A stretch of DNA of 7,384 bases from contig JAEUMA010000751.1 in the NCBI GenBank assembly GCA_016793565.1, positions 1 to 7,384 on the forward strand, read 5' to 3'. The position numbers and the translations under genes are program-made. The notes beneath the pieces are model-generated. The model had not been told where the DNA came from. It saw nothing but the letters and a program-made list of their open reading frames with translations, and made no database searches. Shown piece after piece: positions 1 through 5,834 of this stretch (position 1 is its first letter; every line of letters begins with the position of its first letter). This DNA comes from Rhizobiaceae bacterium (lineage in GTDB: Bacteria; Pseudomonadota; Alphaproteobacteria; Rhizobiales; Rhizobiaceae).

Positions 1-174
1 AACTCCCCGCTGAAGCGCACGGTCAGCGTCGAGGAAGTGGGTGATTCGGCGCTTTATCTCTTGTCCGATCTTTCGCGCGGCGTGACCGGCGAAGTGCATC
101 ACGTCGATTCCGGCTATCATGTGGTTGGTATGAAGGCGGTCGACGCGCCGGACATCTCCACCGTCAAGGACTGA
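1..174 (+). CDS. fabI: Enoyl-[acyl-carrier-protein] reductase (NADH), FabI, C-terminal part
   Basis: This is the last 57 codons of a gene that begins before the window; it is open from base 1 and ends at TGA 172-174. FabI reduces trans-2-enoyl-ACP with NADH in the last step of each cycle of type II fatty acid synthesis, in the cytosol. The visible part has the C-terminal signature of the atypical short-chain dehydrogenase FabI: an RTVSVEEVG segment, then ALYLLSDLSRGVTGE, then HHVDSGYHVVGM. The usual FabI is about 260-275 residues, so the Rossmann core and the Tyr/Lys catalytic residues lie upstream, outside view. A short tail (KAVDAPDISTVKD) follows the conserved core, as I recall in rhizobial FabI proteins. 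The next gene starts 30 nt downstream on the same strand and is probably co-transcribed. Identification is firm; which of several rhizobial FabI paralogues it is cannot be told from this fragment. Confidence 0.93.
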   Translation, partial: NSPLKRTVSVEEVGDSALYLLSDLSRGVTGEVHHVDSGYHVVGMKAVDAPDISTVKD

Positions 175-191
175 CCCCTCCTCTTGCCTTC

Positions 192-197
192 AGGTGG
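192..197 (+). promoter_or_regulatory. Ribosome binding site of the histidine phosphatase gene
   Basis: AGGTGG lies 7 nt before ATG 205. It decides between this ATG and an in-frame TTG at 184, which would add seven residues (MPSGGRA) unlike the family's usual N-terminus. The spacing fits only the ATG. Confidence 0.6.
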
Positions 198-204
198 ACG
201 GGCG

Positions 205-792
205 ATGCTGCCGCTGATCTACTTCGTGCGCCACGGACAGACCGACTGGAACGCGGAGTTCCGTCTGCAGGGACAGGCGGACACCGATCTCAACGCATTG
301 GGTCGCAGCCAGGCGGCCGAAAACGGTCGCGCGCTGGCGCGGGTGATCGCCGAGCCGCAAGCCTTCGACTTCCTGGCCAGTCCCATGCGCCGCACCCGCG
401 AGACGATGGAGCTACTGCGCGGCGCGATGGGGCTCGATCCCGCCGGCTACGAGACCGACGCCCGCCTCGTCGAGGTCAATTTCGGCGACTGGCAGGGCTA
501 TACCTATGCGGAACTGGAAGAGCGCGACCCCGGTGCCGCGGACAGGCGGGCGCTTGCGAAGTGGCAGTTCGTGCCTCCGGGCGAAGGCGCCGAGAGCTAT
601 GAGATGCTGATGGAGCGCATCCGGCCGTGGTTCGAGGCCGTCTCGCGGCCGACGGTATGTGTCACCCATGGCGGCGTGCTTCGCGCCGTATTCCGGCTGG
701 TCGGGCGCAAGCCGGGCGGTGTCGCGGCTGTGCTTGCCATACCGCAGGACCGCATCCTAAAGCTCGAAAGCGGTGAACTGAGCTGGCTTTAG
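205..792 (+). CDS. Histidine phosphatase family protein (phosphoglycerate-mutase-like)
   Basis: A 195-residue cytosolic protein of histidine phosphatase clade 1. These enzymes transfer phosphate to an active-site histidine and then hydrolyse it or pass it on. Seen directly: the RHG signature FVRHGQTDWN with catalytic His10 and Arg9; the second phosphate-binding arginine in SPMRRTRET (about Arg62); the acid/base glutamate in LVEVNFGDWQG (Glu90); and the second catalytic histidine in VTHGG (His155). All four pocket elements are intact, so it should be active. The length suits a broad-specificity phosphatase (GpmB/CobC-like) rather than the roughly 230-250-residue cofactor-dependent glycolytic mutase, so automatic 'phosphoglycerate mutase' labels should be treated with care. 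The start ATG 205 is supported by AGGTGG 7 nt upstream. The gene lies 30 nt after fabI and ends 3 bp from the stop of the opposite-strand DUF1344 gene. The physiological substrate cannot be told from the sequence. Confidence 0.9.
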   Translation: MLPLIYFVRHGQTDWNAEFRLQGQADTDLNALGRSQAAENGRALARVIAEPQAFDFLASPMRRTRETMELLRGAMGLDPAGYETDARLVEVNFGDWQGYTYAELEERDPGAADRRALAKWQFVPPGEGAESYEMLMERIRPWFEAVSRPTVCVTHGGVLRAVFRLVGRKPGGVAAVLAIPQDRILKLESGELSWL

Positions 793-795
793 CGC

Positions 796-1044
796 CTATT
801 CGGAAAGCTGCATGTCTGTGATCAGCTTCTGGCCGTCCACTTCCTCGTAGGCGAGAAGCACTTCCATGCCCGCCTTGATGGCGTCGAGGTCGAATTCGCC
901 CGGCAGCTTGTAGGAGTTTCCGTCGTCCAGGGTAATGGTCAGCTTGTCCGCATCGATGGATTTGATGTGCCCTTCGGCCTCGGCGGCCCACGCGGCGGGC
1001 GACAGGGTGAGCGCGAAGGCGAGGGCGGCGAGAACGCGACGCAT
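796..1044 (-). CDS. Small exported DUF1344 family protein
   Basis: An 82-residue minus-strand gene starting at ATG 1042-1044. Residues 1-20 form a clear Sec signal peptide: MRR, a hydrophobic core LAALAFALTL, and a SPAAWA-A cleavage site after Ala20. The mature part is about 62 residues, acidic and apparently beta-rich, beginning EAEGHIKSIDADKLTITLDDG. This matches the DUF1344 family as I remember it, a rhizobial family of about 80 residues with no assigned function. The pattern 'xGxIxxIDxxxxxITLDDGxxYxLP' suggests a small beta-barrel, but that is inference. There is no cysteine and no lipobox, so it should be soluble in the periplasm. It is convergent with the phosphatase (3 bp between stops) and divergent from aroC. 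The ribosome binding site is weak (GAAAG about 10 nt upstream). The protein is real by signal peptide and family resemblance; its function is unknown. Confidence 0.85.
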   Translation of the reverse strand: MRRVLAALAFALTLSPAAWAAEAEGHIKSIDADKLTITLDDGNSYKLPGEFDLDAIKAGMEVLLAYEEVDGQKLITDMQLSE

Positions 1045-1100
1045 GGCTGGAACTTTCGGGTTTTGACGGCGTCTGTGCCGGCTGGGTTGAATTTGGAACC

Positions 1101-1132
1101 TCTAGCCTCAGGAAACCACGCCAATGTGTCAA
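1101..1132 (-). promoter_or_regulatory. Possible promoter of the DUF1344 gene
   Basis: On the minus strand TTTTGACA (plus-strand complement TGTCAA at 1127-1132) is a perfect -35 hexamer. The best -10-like sequence is GCTAGA (complement of 1101-1106), but the spacer would be 20 nt, longer than the usual 16-18. The -35 is convincing by itself; the -10 is doubtful. Transcription from here would give a leader of about 50 nt. Confidence 0.3.
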
Positions 1133-1155
1133 AAGTCCAGCGGCCCTCCGACGGT

Positions 1156-1184
1156 TTGACCGGCGTGGAAAACGCACATAGAAG
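1156..1184 (+). promoter_or_regulatory. Probable sigma70-type promoter of aroC
   Basis: TTGACC at 1156-1161 (5 of 6 to the -35 consensus) and TAGAAG at 1179-1184 (4 of 6 to the -10 consensus) are separated by 17 nt. The start site would fall near 1191, giving a leader of about 37 nt before ATG 1228. A second, weaker candidate on the same strand is TTGACG 1063-1068 with TTGAAT 1087-1092 (18-nt spacer). The -35 box faces away from the minus-strand TTGACA at 1127-1132. Confidence 0.42.
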
Positions 1185-1227
1185 GCGCTGTCCTCGCCGA
1201 ATGGGTGGGCGGAGCCGGTTTTTCAGC

Positions 1228-2322
1228 ATGTCGCACAATACGTTCGGGCACCTGTTTCGCGTGACGACCTGGGGCGAGAGCCACGGGCCCGCGCTCGGCT
1301 GCATCGTCGACGGCTGTCCGCCCGGCATCCGTTTTCGCCTGGCCGACATCCAGGTGGAACTCGACCGCCGCAAGCCGGGCCAGTCGCGGTTCGTCACGCA
1401 GCGGCGGGAGCCGGACGAGGTGCGCATTCTTTCGGGCGTGATCGAGGACGGGGAGCACCTGGTCACCACCGGAACCCCTGTGTCGATGATGATCGAGAAC
1501 GTCGACCAGCGCTCCAAGGACTATGGCGAGATCGCCAGGCAGTACCGACCCGGCCATGCTGACTACGCCTATGACGTGAAATACGGCCTGCGCGACCATC
1601 GCGGCGGCGGCCGCTCGTCGGCCCGCGAGACGGCCGCGCGGGTTGCGGCGGGCGCGCTGGCCAGGCTGGTCGTACCGGGCATGCGGGTGCGCGGCGCGCT
1701 GGTCGCCATGGGCGGCAAGGCCATCGATCGCGCCAACTGGGACTGGGACGTGGTCCACCACCAGGACAATCCGTTCTTCACGCCTGATAGCGCGGCCATT
1801 CCCGTTTTCGCCGACTATCTCGACGGTATCCGCAAGGCGGGCTCGTCCGTGGGCGCGCTGATCGAGATCGTCGCCGACGGTGTTCCCGCCGGTCTCGGCG
1901 CGCCGATCTATGCCAAGCTCGACCAGGACATCGCCGCCGGGCTGATGTCGATCAACGCCGTCAAGGGCGTGGAGATCGGCGCAGGCTTCGAGGCTGCCCG
2001 CATTACCGGCGAGGAAAACGCCGACGAGATGCGCATCGGCGCGGACGGGCAGCCGACGTTCCTGTCGAACAACGCCGGCGGCATCCTAGGCGGCATCTCG
2101 ACGGGACAGCCGATCGTCGCACGTTTCGCCGTCAAGCCGACATCGTCCATCCTGCAGCCGCGCCGGTCGATCGACAAGGACGGCCGCGAGGTGGATGTCG
2201 TCACCAAGGGACGCCACGACCCCTGCGTCGGCATCCGCGCCGTGCCGATCGGCGAGGCGATGGTGGCCTGTGCCATCGCCGACCACTATCTGCGTCATCG
2301 CGGCCAGACCGGAAAGCAGTAG
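1228..2322 (+). CDS. aroC: Chorismate synthase
   Basis: Chorismate synthase converts 5-enolpyruvylshikimate-3-phosphate to chorismate, the last step of the shikimate pathway and the branch point to aromatic amino acids, folate and quinones. It acts in the cytosol as a tetramer and needs reduced FMN. At 364 residues it has normal bacterial length. Motifs in order: start MSHNTFGHLFRVTTWGESHG with catalytic His19; GCIVDGCPPG; RPGHADYAYDVKYG followed by DHRGGGRSSARETA; NNAGGILGGISTGQPI; and the C-terminal RHDPCVGIRAVPIGEAM with the second conserved His near 330. All flavin and substrate signatures are present. The reading frame stays open upstream to 967, but family alignment fixes the start at ATG 1228; an in-frame ATG at 1201 would add nine unconserved residues. 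The ribosome binding site is poor (GGAG at 1211-1214, 13 nt away). A plausible promoter lies at 1156-1184, and ribB follows after 94 nt. Confidence 0.97.
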   Translation: MSHNTFGHLFRVTTWGESHGPALGCIVDGCPPGIRFRLADIQVELDRRKPGQSRFVTQRREPDEVRILSGVIEDGEHLVTTGTPVSMMIENVDQRSKDYGEIARQYRPGHADYAYDVKYGLRDHRGGGRSSARETAARVAAGALARLVVPGMRVRGALVAMGGKAIDRANWDWDVVHHQDNPFFTPDSAAIPVFADYLDGIRKAGSSVGALIEIVADGVPAGLGAPIYAKLDQDIAAGLMSINAVKGVEIGAGFEAARITGEENADEMRIGADGQPTFLSNNAGGILGGISTGQPIVARFAVKPTSSILQPRRSIDKDGREVDVVTKGRHDPCVGIRAVPIGEAMVACAIADHYLRHRGQTGKQ

Positions 2323-2340
2323 GGCGTCCGGCCGTACGCC
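2323..2340. repeat. Imperfect 18-bp palindrome just after aroC
   Basis: Starting at the base after the aroC stop, 8 of 9 positions are symmetric (GGCGTcCGG / CCGtACGCC). As RNA it would form only a 5-bp stem with an 8-nt loop, with no T-run behind it, so it is not a good rho-independent terminator. It could be an operator-like dyad or chance in GC-rich DNA. Confidence 0.35.
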
Positions 2341-2416
2341 GCATCCGGTCCGGCTTGCATTACCGGCCGCGATGGTGTTTTCCCCCAGGAATCCCGTTTG
2401 CCTGAGAGAACTTCCG

Positions 2417-3511
2417 ATGCCCTACGATCAGAAAAAAGTTGTCGAGGCGCTGCGCGCCTTCGAGCGCGGCGAGATCGTCGTGGTGATGGACGACGACGGC
2501 CGCGAGAACGAGGGCGACCTGATCGTCGCCGCGGTGCATTGCACGCCGGAGAAGATGGCGTTCATCGTGCGCTACACCTCCGGAATCGTATGCACGCCGA
2601 TGGCGCGCGAGGAAGCCCGCCGCCTGAACCTCGCTCCGATGGTGGCCGAGAACGACTCCGCGCATACCACCGCCTTCACGGTCAGCGTCGACTTCCGACA
2701 TGGCACGACGACCGGCATCTCCGCCGAGGACCGTACGCTGACCGTCCGCAACCTCGCCAACGGCAACGCGGGTCCTTCGGATTTCGCCCGTCCGGGCCAT
2801 ATCTTCCCGCTGGTCGCCCGCGAGGGCGGGGTGCTGATGCGTTCCGGCCATACTGAGGCGGCCGTCGACCTGTGCAAGCTGGCGAACCTGCCGCCGGTCG
2901 GCGTCATCTGCGAATTGGTCAACGACGACGGCACGGTCATGCGCGGCCCGCAGGTCACCTCGTTCGCGCAGACGCACGGGCTGAAGCAGGTGTCTGTCGC
3001 CGACCTCATCGCCTACCGCCAGCGCCAAGAGACGCTGATCGAGCGCGTCGACTGCTTCGACGTCGACACTCCCGCGGGTAAGGCGAAGGCCTATACCTAC
3101 ACGCTGCCCTGGGACGTCATGCAGCATCTGGCGATCGTCTTCGGCGACATCCGCGACGGCGAGGACATTCCGGTCCGGCTGCATCTGGAAGATGTAGTCC
3201 AGGACGTCTTCGGAAAGCGCGACCGGCTGCCCGAGGTGATGCGCCTCGTCGCCGAACGCGGCCGCGGCGTCATCGTCTACCTGCGTGAAGGATCGGTCGG
3301 CGTAGGCCACAAGTCCCGCAACCGTCCGGGAGCCAGCGAAGAGCACGAGGAGGCGCTGCGCCGCGAGAGCGAGTGGCGCGAGATCGGGCTGGGCGCACAG
3401 ATCCTGCGTGACCTGGGCATCTCCTCCATCCGCCTTGTGGCTTCGCGTGAGCGCCACTATGTCGGCCTGGAAGGCTTCGGCATTCGCATCCTGAGCACCG
3501 ACATTTCCTGA
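2417..3511 (+). CDS. ribB: 3,4-dihydroxy-2-butanone-4-phosphate synthase with degenerate GTP cyclohydrolase II-like domain (RibBX type)
   Basis: RibB turns ribulose 5-phosphate into 3,4-dihydroxy-2-butanone 4-phosphate plus formate, supplying the four-carbon unit of riboflavin. The protein has 364 residues. Residues 1 to about 205 are a complete RibB domain: DDDGRENEGDL (residues 25-35, metal-binding Glu30), HTTAFTVSVDFRHG (83-96), ARPGHIFPL (124-132), RSGHTEAAVDL (142-152, His145) and ICEL (Glu166). Residues of about 215-364 keep the fold of GTP cyclohydrolase II (GLGAQILRDLG, LEGFGIRI) but the zinc site is gone: where active enzymes have HSECLTGDVFG and CDCG, this one has HLEDVVQDVFG and no cysteine at all after Cys213. 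The EGRGIG motif is EGSVGVG. This matches RibBX, known in Proteobacteria as a RibB fused to an inactive RibA-like domain. The start ATG 2417 has GAGAGAA 6 nt upstream. No FMN riboswitch is visible in the 94-nt leader. The beta-hydroxyacid dehydrogenase gene follows after 29 nt. Confidence 0.94.
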   Translation: MPYDQKKVVEALRAFERGEIVVVMDDDGRENEGDLIVAAVHCTPEKMAFIVRYTSGIVCTPMAREEARRLNLAPMVAENDSAHTTAFTVSVDFRHGTTTGISAEDRTLTVRNLANGNAGPSDFARPGHIFPLVAREGGVLMRSGHTEAAVDLCKLANLPPVGVICELVNDDGTVMRGPQVTSFAQTHGLKQVSVADLIAYRQRQETLIERVDCFDVDTPAGKAKAYTYTLPWDVMQHLAIVFGDIRDGEDIPVRLHLEDVVQDVFGKRDRLPEVMRLVAERGRGVIVYLREGSVGVGHKSRNRPGASEEHEEALRRESEWREIGLGAQILRDLGISSIRLVASRERHYVGLEGFGIRILSTDIS

Positions 3512-3529
3512 CGTCGCCGGCGGCTGGCC

Positions 3530-3536
3530 GAGGAGA
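3530..3536 (+). promoter_or_regulatory. Ribosome binding site of the beta-hydroxyacid dehydrogenase gene
   Basis: GAGGAGA, 4 nt before ATG 3541, is the strongest Shine-Dalgarno in the window. It lies in the 29-nt gap after ribB and supports translation from a shared transcript. Confidence 0.65.
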
Positions 3537-3540
3537 TTGC

Positions 3541-4440
3541 ATGCGCTACGGTTATATCGGCCTCGGGAACCTCGGCGGCAAGCTGGCGCTCAACCTCGCG
3601 CGCGCCGGGCTCGATCTCACTGTCTACGACCTCGATCCGGCGAATGCCGAGGACCACATCGCCGCCGGCGCCATATGGGCGGCCTCGCCGGCGGAGCTTG
3701 CCGCCCGATGCGACGCGGTGATCACCTGCCTTCCGTCACCGTCGATATCCGAGCGAGTGCTGGCCGAATTGCTGACCGGTTTGCCGGCCGGCGCGACGTG
3801 GATCGAGATGTCGACGCTCGGCCGCGAGGCAATCATTCGTCTGGCCGCGATCGCTGCCGCGAAAGGGGTCGACACGCTCGAACTTCCCGTCACCGGCGGC
3901 GTGCATCTGGCCGCGCGCGGCGAGATCACCCTGCTTGCCGGCGGCGATGCCGAACTGATCACGCGTCACCGCGCGGCGCTCGACGCCATGGGCGGCCAGA
4001 TTTTTCACATGGGACCGGTAGGCTCCGCTGCGGTCATCAAGGTGATCACCAACATGCTGGCGTTCATCCATCTGGTCGCCGACGGCGAGGCGCTGATGCT
4101 GGCAAGGAAAGGCGGACTCGACCTTGCGCAGGCCTGGGCGGCGATCCGCGCCAGCTCCGGCAACAGCTTCGTCCACGAAACCGAGGGACAGCTGATCCTG
4201 AACGGCAGCTACGACATCGCCTTCACGATGGACCTGGCTCTGAAGGACCTCGGCTTTGCGATGGACTTCGGACGCGATTTCGGCGTTCCGCTCGAACTGG
4301 CGGAATTGACGAGGAACACGTTCGAGCGGGGCAAGGCTGCCTATGGCGGCGATGCTCAGTCGACGGCGATCGTCAAGCTTCTGGAAGACGCGCTTTCCAC
4401 CAACCTGCGCGCGCCTGGCTTCCCGTCGCGCCTGGAGTGA
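3541..4440 (+). CDS. NAD-dependent beta-hydroxyacid dehydrogenase family protein (3-hydroxyisobutyrate dehydrogenase-like)
   Basis: A 299-residue oxidoreductase of the family holding 3-hydroxyisobutyrate dehydrogenase, tartronate semialdehyde reductase and relatives. These oxidise or reduce a beta-hydroxy acid in the cytosol, usually as dimers or tetramers. Residues 1 to about 160 form a Rossmann domain with GLGNLG at 7-12. Asp30 at the end of the second strand (VYDLD) favours NAD over NADP. The substrate loop is LPVTGGVHLAARGE (115-128), where the family usually has PVSGG, so the serine is replaced by Thr118. The catalytic lysine is Lys167 in IKVITNML, with Asn171 four residues on; the family's usual N-N pair is T-N here. 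The second conserved lysine is Lys235 in LALKDLGFA. The helical C-terminal domain is complete. Start ATG 3541 has GAGGAGA just upstream. The substrate cannot be assigned: no valine-degradation or glyoxylate genes are adjacent, and the altered loop argues against assuming hydroxyisobutyrate. Confidence 0.9.
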   Translation: MRYGYIGLGNLGGKLALNLARAGLDLTVYDLDPANAEDHIAAGAIWAASPAELAARCDAVITCLPSPSISERVLAELLTGLPAGATWIEMSTLGREAIIRLAAIAAAKGVDTLELPVTGGVHLAARGEITLLAGGDAELITRHRAALDAMGGQIFHMGPVGSAAVIKVITNMLAFIHLVADGEALMLARKGGLDLAQAWAAIRASSGNSFVHETEGQLILNGSYDIAFTMDLALKDLGFAMDFGRDFGVPLELAELTRNTFERGKAAYGGDAQSTAIVKLLEDALSTNLRAPGFPSRLE

Positions 4441-4490
4441 GACGCTGGCGGCAACGCCCGCCCCGAGCGCCGAGCTTCGGTCGCGGCGCA

Positions 4491-4519
4491 TGGTCAAACG
4501 GCGATCGTCGGCCTATATC
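4491..4519 (+). promoter_or_regulatory. Possible promoter giving a near-leaderless HDAC transcript
   Basis: CTATAT at 4513-4518 equals the -10 box I recall as typical for alphaproteobacteria (shifted one base, TATATC 4514-4519). TGGTCA at 4491-4496 matches the -35 consensus at 4 of 6, with a 16-17-nt spacer. The predicted start site is 4525-4526, on or next to the A of the HDAC ATG. The 85-nt gap has no good Shine-Dalgarno, which fits leaderless initiation. Confidence 0.38.
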
Positions 4520-4525
4520 GGACCC

Positions 4526-5452
<927 letters not shown>

Positions 5453-5456
5453 AGCC

Positions 5457-5708
5457 TTGGCCGACCAGCCGAACGACGACATCAAGGCCATGACCTTCGA
5501 GCAGGCACTCGACGCGCTGGAGAAGATCGTCGACGATCTCGAGCGCGGCGACGTGCCGCTCGACCAGTCGATCCGCATCTACGAGCGGGGCGAGGCGCTG
5601 AAGGCGCACTGCGATCGGCTGTTGAAGGCCGCCGAGGATCGCGTTGAGAAGATTCGCCTTTCCCGCGACGGCAAGCCTACCGGCATCGAGCCGCTCGACG
5701 GCGACTAG
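5457..5708 (+). CDS. xseB: Exodeoxyribonuclease VII small subunit
   Basis: XseB binds the large subunit XseA to form exonuclease VII, which digests single-stranded DNA from either end into acid-soluble oligonucleotides and takes part in repair. It has no catalytic site itself; several copies assemble on one XseA. The 83 residues show the whole family pattern: MTFEQALDALEKIVDDLE, then GDVPLDQSIRIYERGEALK, then CDRLLKAAEDRVEKI, which is a two-helix coiled hairpin. Length is normal. The start is TTG 5457, chosen because AGAGGA lies 7 nt upstream and because the family usually carries about ten residues before the FEQAL helix; starting at ATG 5490 would remove the MADQPNDDIKA leader. The gene begins 4 nt after the HDAC stop, so the two are very likely one translation unit. 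XseA is not in this window, as is usual, since xseA commonly lies elsewhere. Confidence 0.95.
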   Translation: MADQPNDDIKAMTFEQALDALEKIVDDLERGDVPLDQSIRIYERGEALKAHCDRLLKAAEDRVEKIRLSRDGKPTGIEPLDGD

Positions 5709-5742
5709 GCAAGCATTTTCTTGACGGGATGGGGGCGGGCCT

Positions 5743-5770
5743 TTGCCTTGCCAGTCCGGCCGGCTATGGT
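5743..5770 (+). promoter_or_regulatory. Weak candidate promoter for the amidohydrolase
   Basis: TTGCCT at 5743-5748 and TATGGT at 5765-5770 (4 of 6 to each consensus, 16-nt spacer) lie in the 126-nt gap before the amidohydrolase. A better -35 (CTTGAC at 5720-5725) has no acceptable -10 at the right distance. The gap suggests a separate promoter, but this placement is tentative. Confidence 0.22.
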
Positions 5771-5823
5771 CTGGCTCACCCGGTCCGCCGCAGGAAAGCG
5801 AAGCTGATCTGGCCGACATTTGC

Positions 5824-5829
5824 GAGGAA
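5824..5829 (+). promoter_or_regulatory. Ribosome binding site of the amidohydrolase gene
   Basis: GAGGAA, 5 nt before ATG 5835, favours this start over the in-frame TTG at 5820, which would lie upstream of the site itself. Confidence 0.6.
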
Positions 5830-5834
5830 CGGCA

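Noticed and set aside
967..1227. N-terminal extension of aroC back to 967
   Set aside because: The extension runs through the DUF1344 gene and the promoter region in low-complexity sequence; chorismate synthases begin at MSHNTFG.
2323..2416. FMN riboswitch upstream of ribB
   Set aside because: I looked for RFN-element conserved segments (such as GGGTGAAATTCCC and ACCGGCGGT) and found none, and the 94-nt gap is too short for the full element.
2398..2856. Second plus-strand frame within ribB (152 codons)
   Set aside because: It is an Arg-rich translation of ribB in another frame; no motif, and it overlaps the conserved RibB active-site region.
2360..3457. Minus-strand 365-codon open frame opposite ribB
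   Set aside because: It covers almost exactly the ribB gene, which has all DHBP synthase motifs. The antisense translation resembles no family and is an expected high-GC artefact.
4343..4525. Upstream start of the deacetylase inside the dehydrogenase gene
   Set aside because: The added 61 residues are Arg/Ser/Ala-rich out-of-frame translation of the preceding gene; conserved HDAC sequence starts at ATG 4526.
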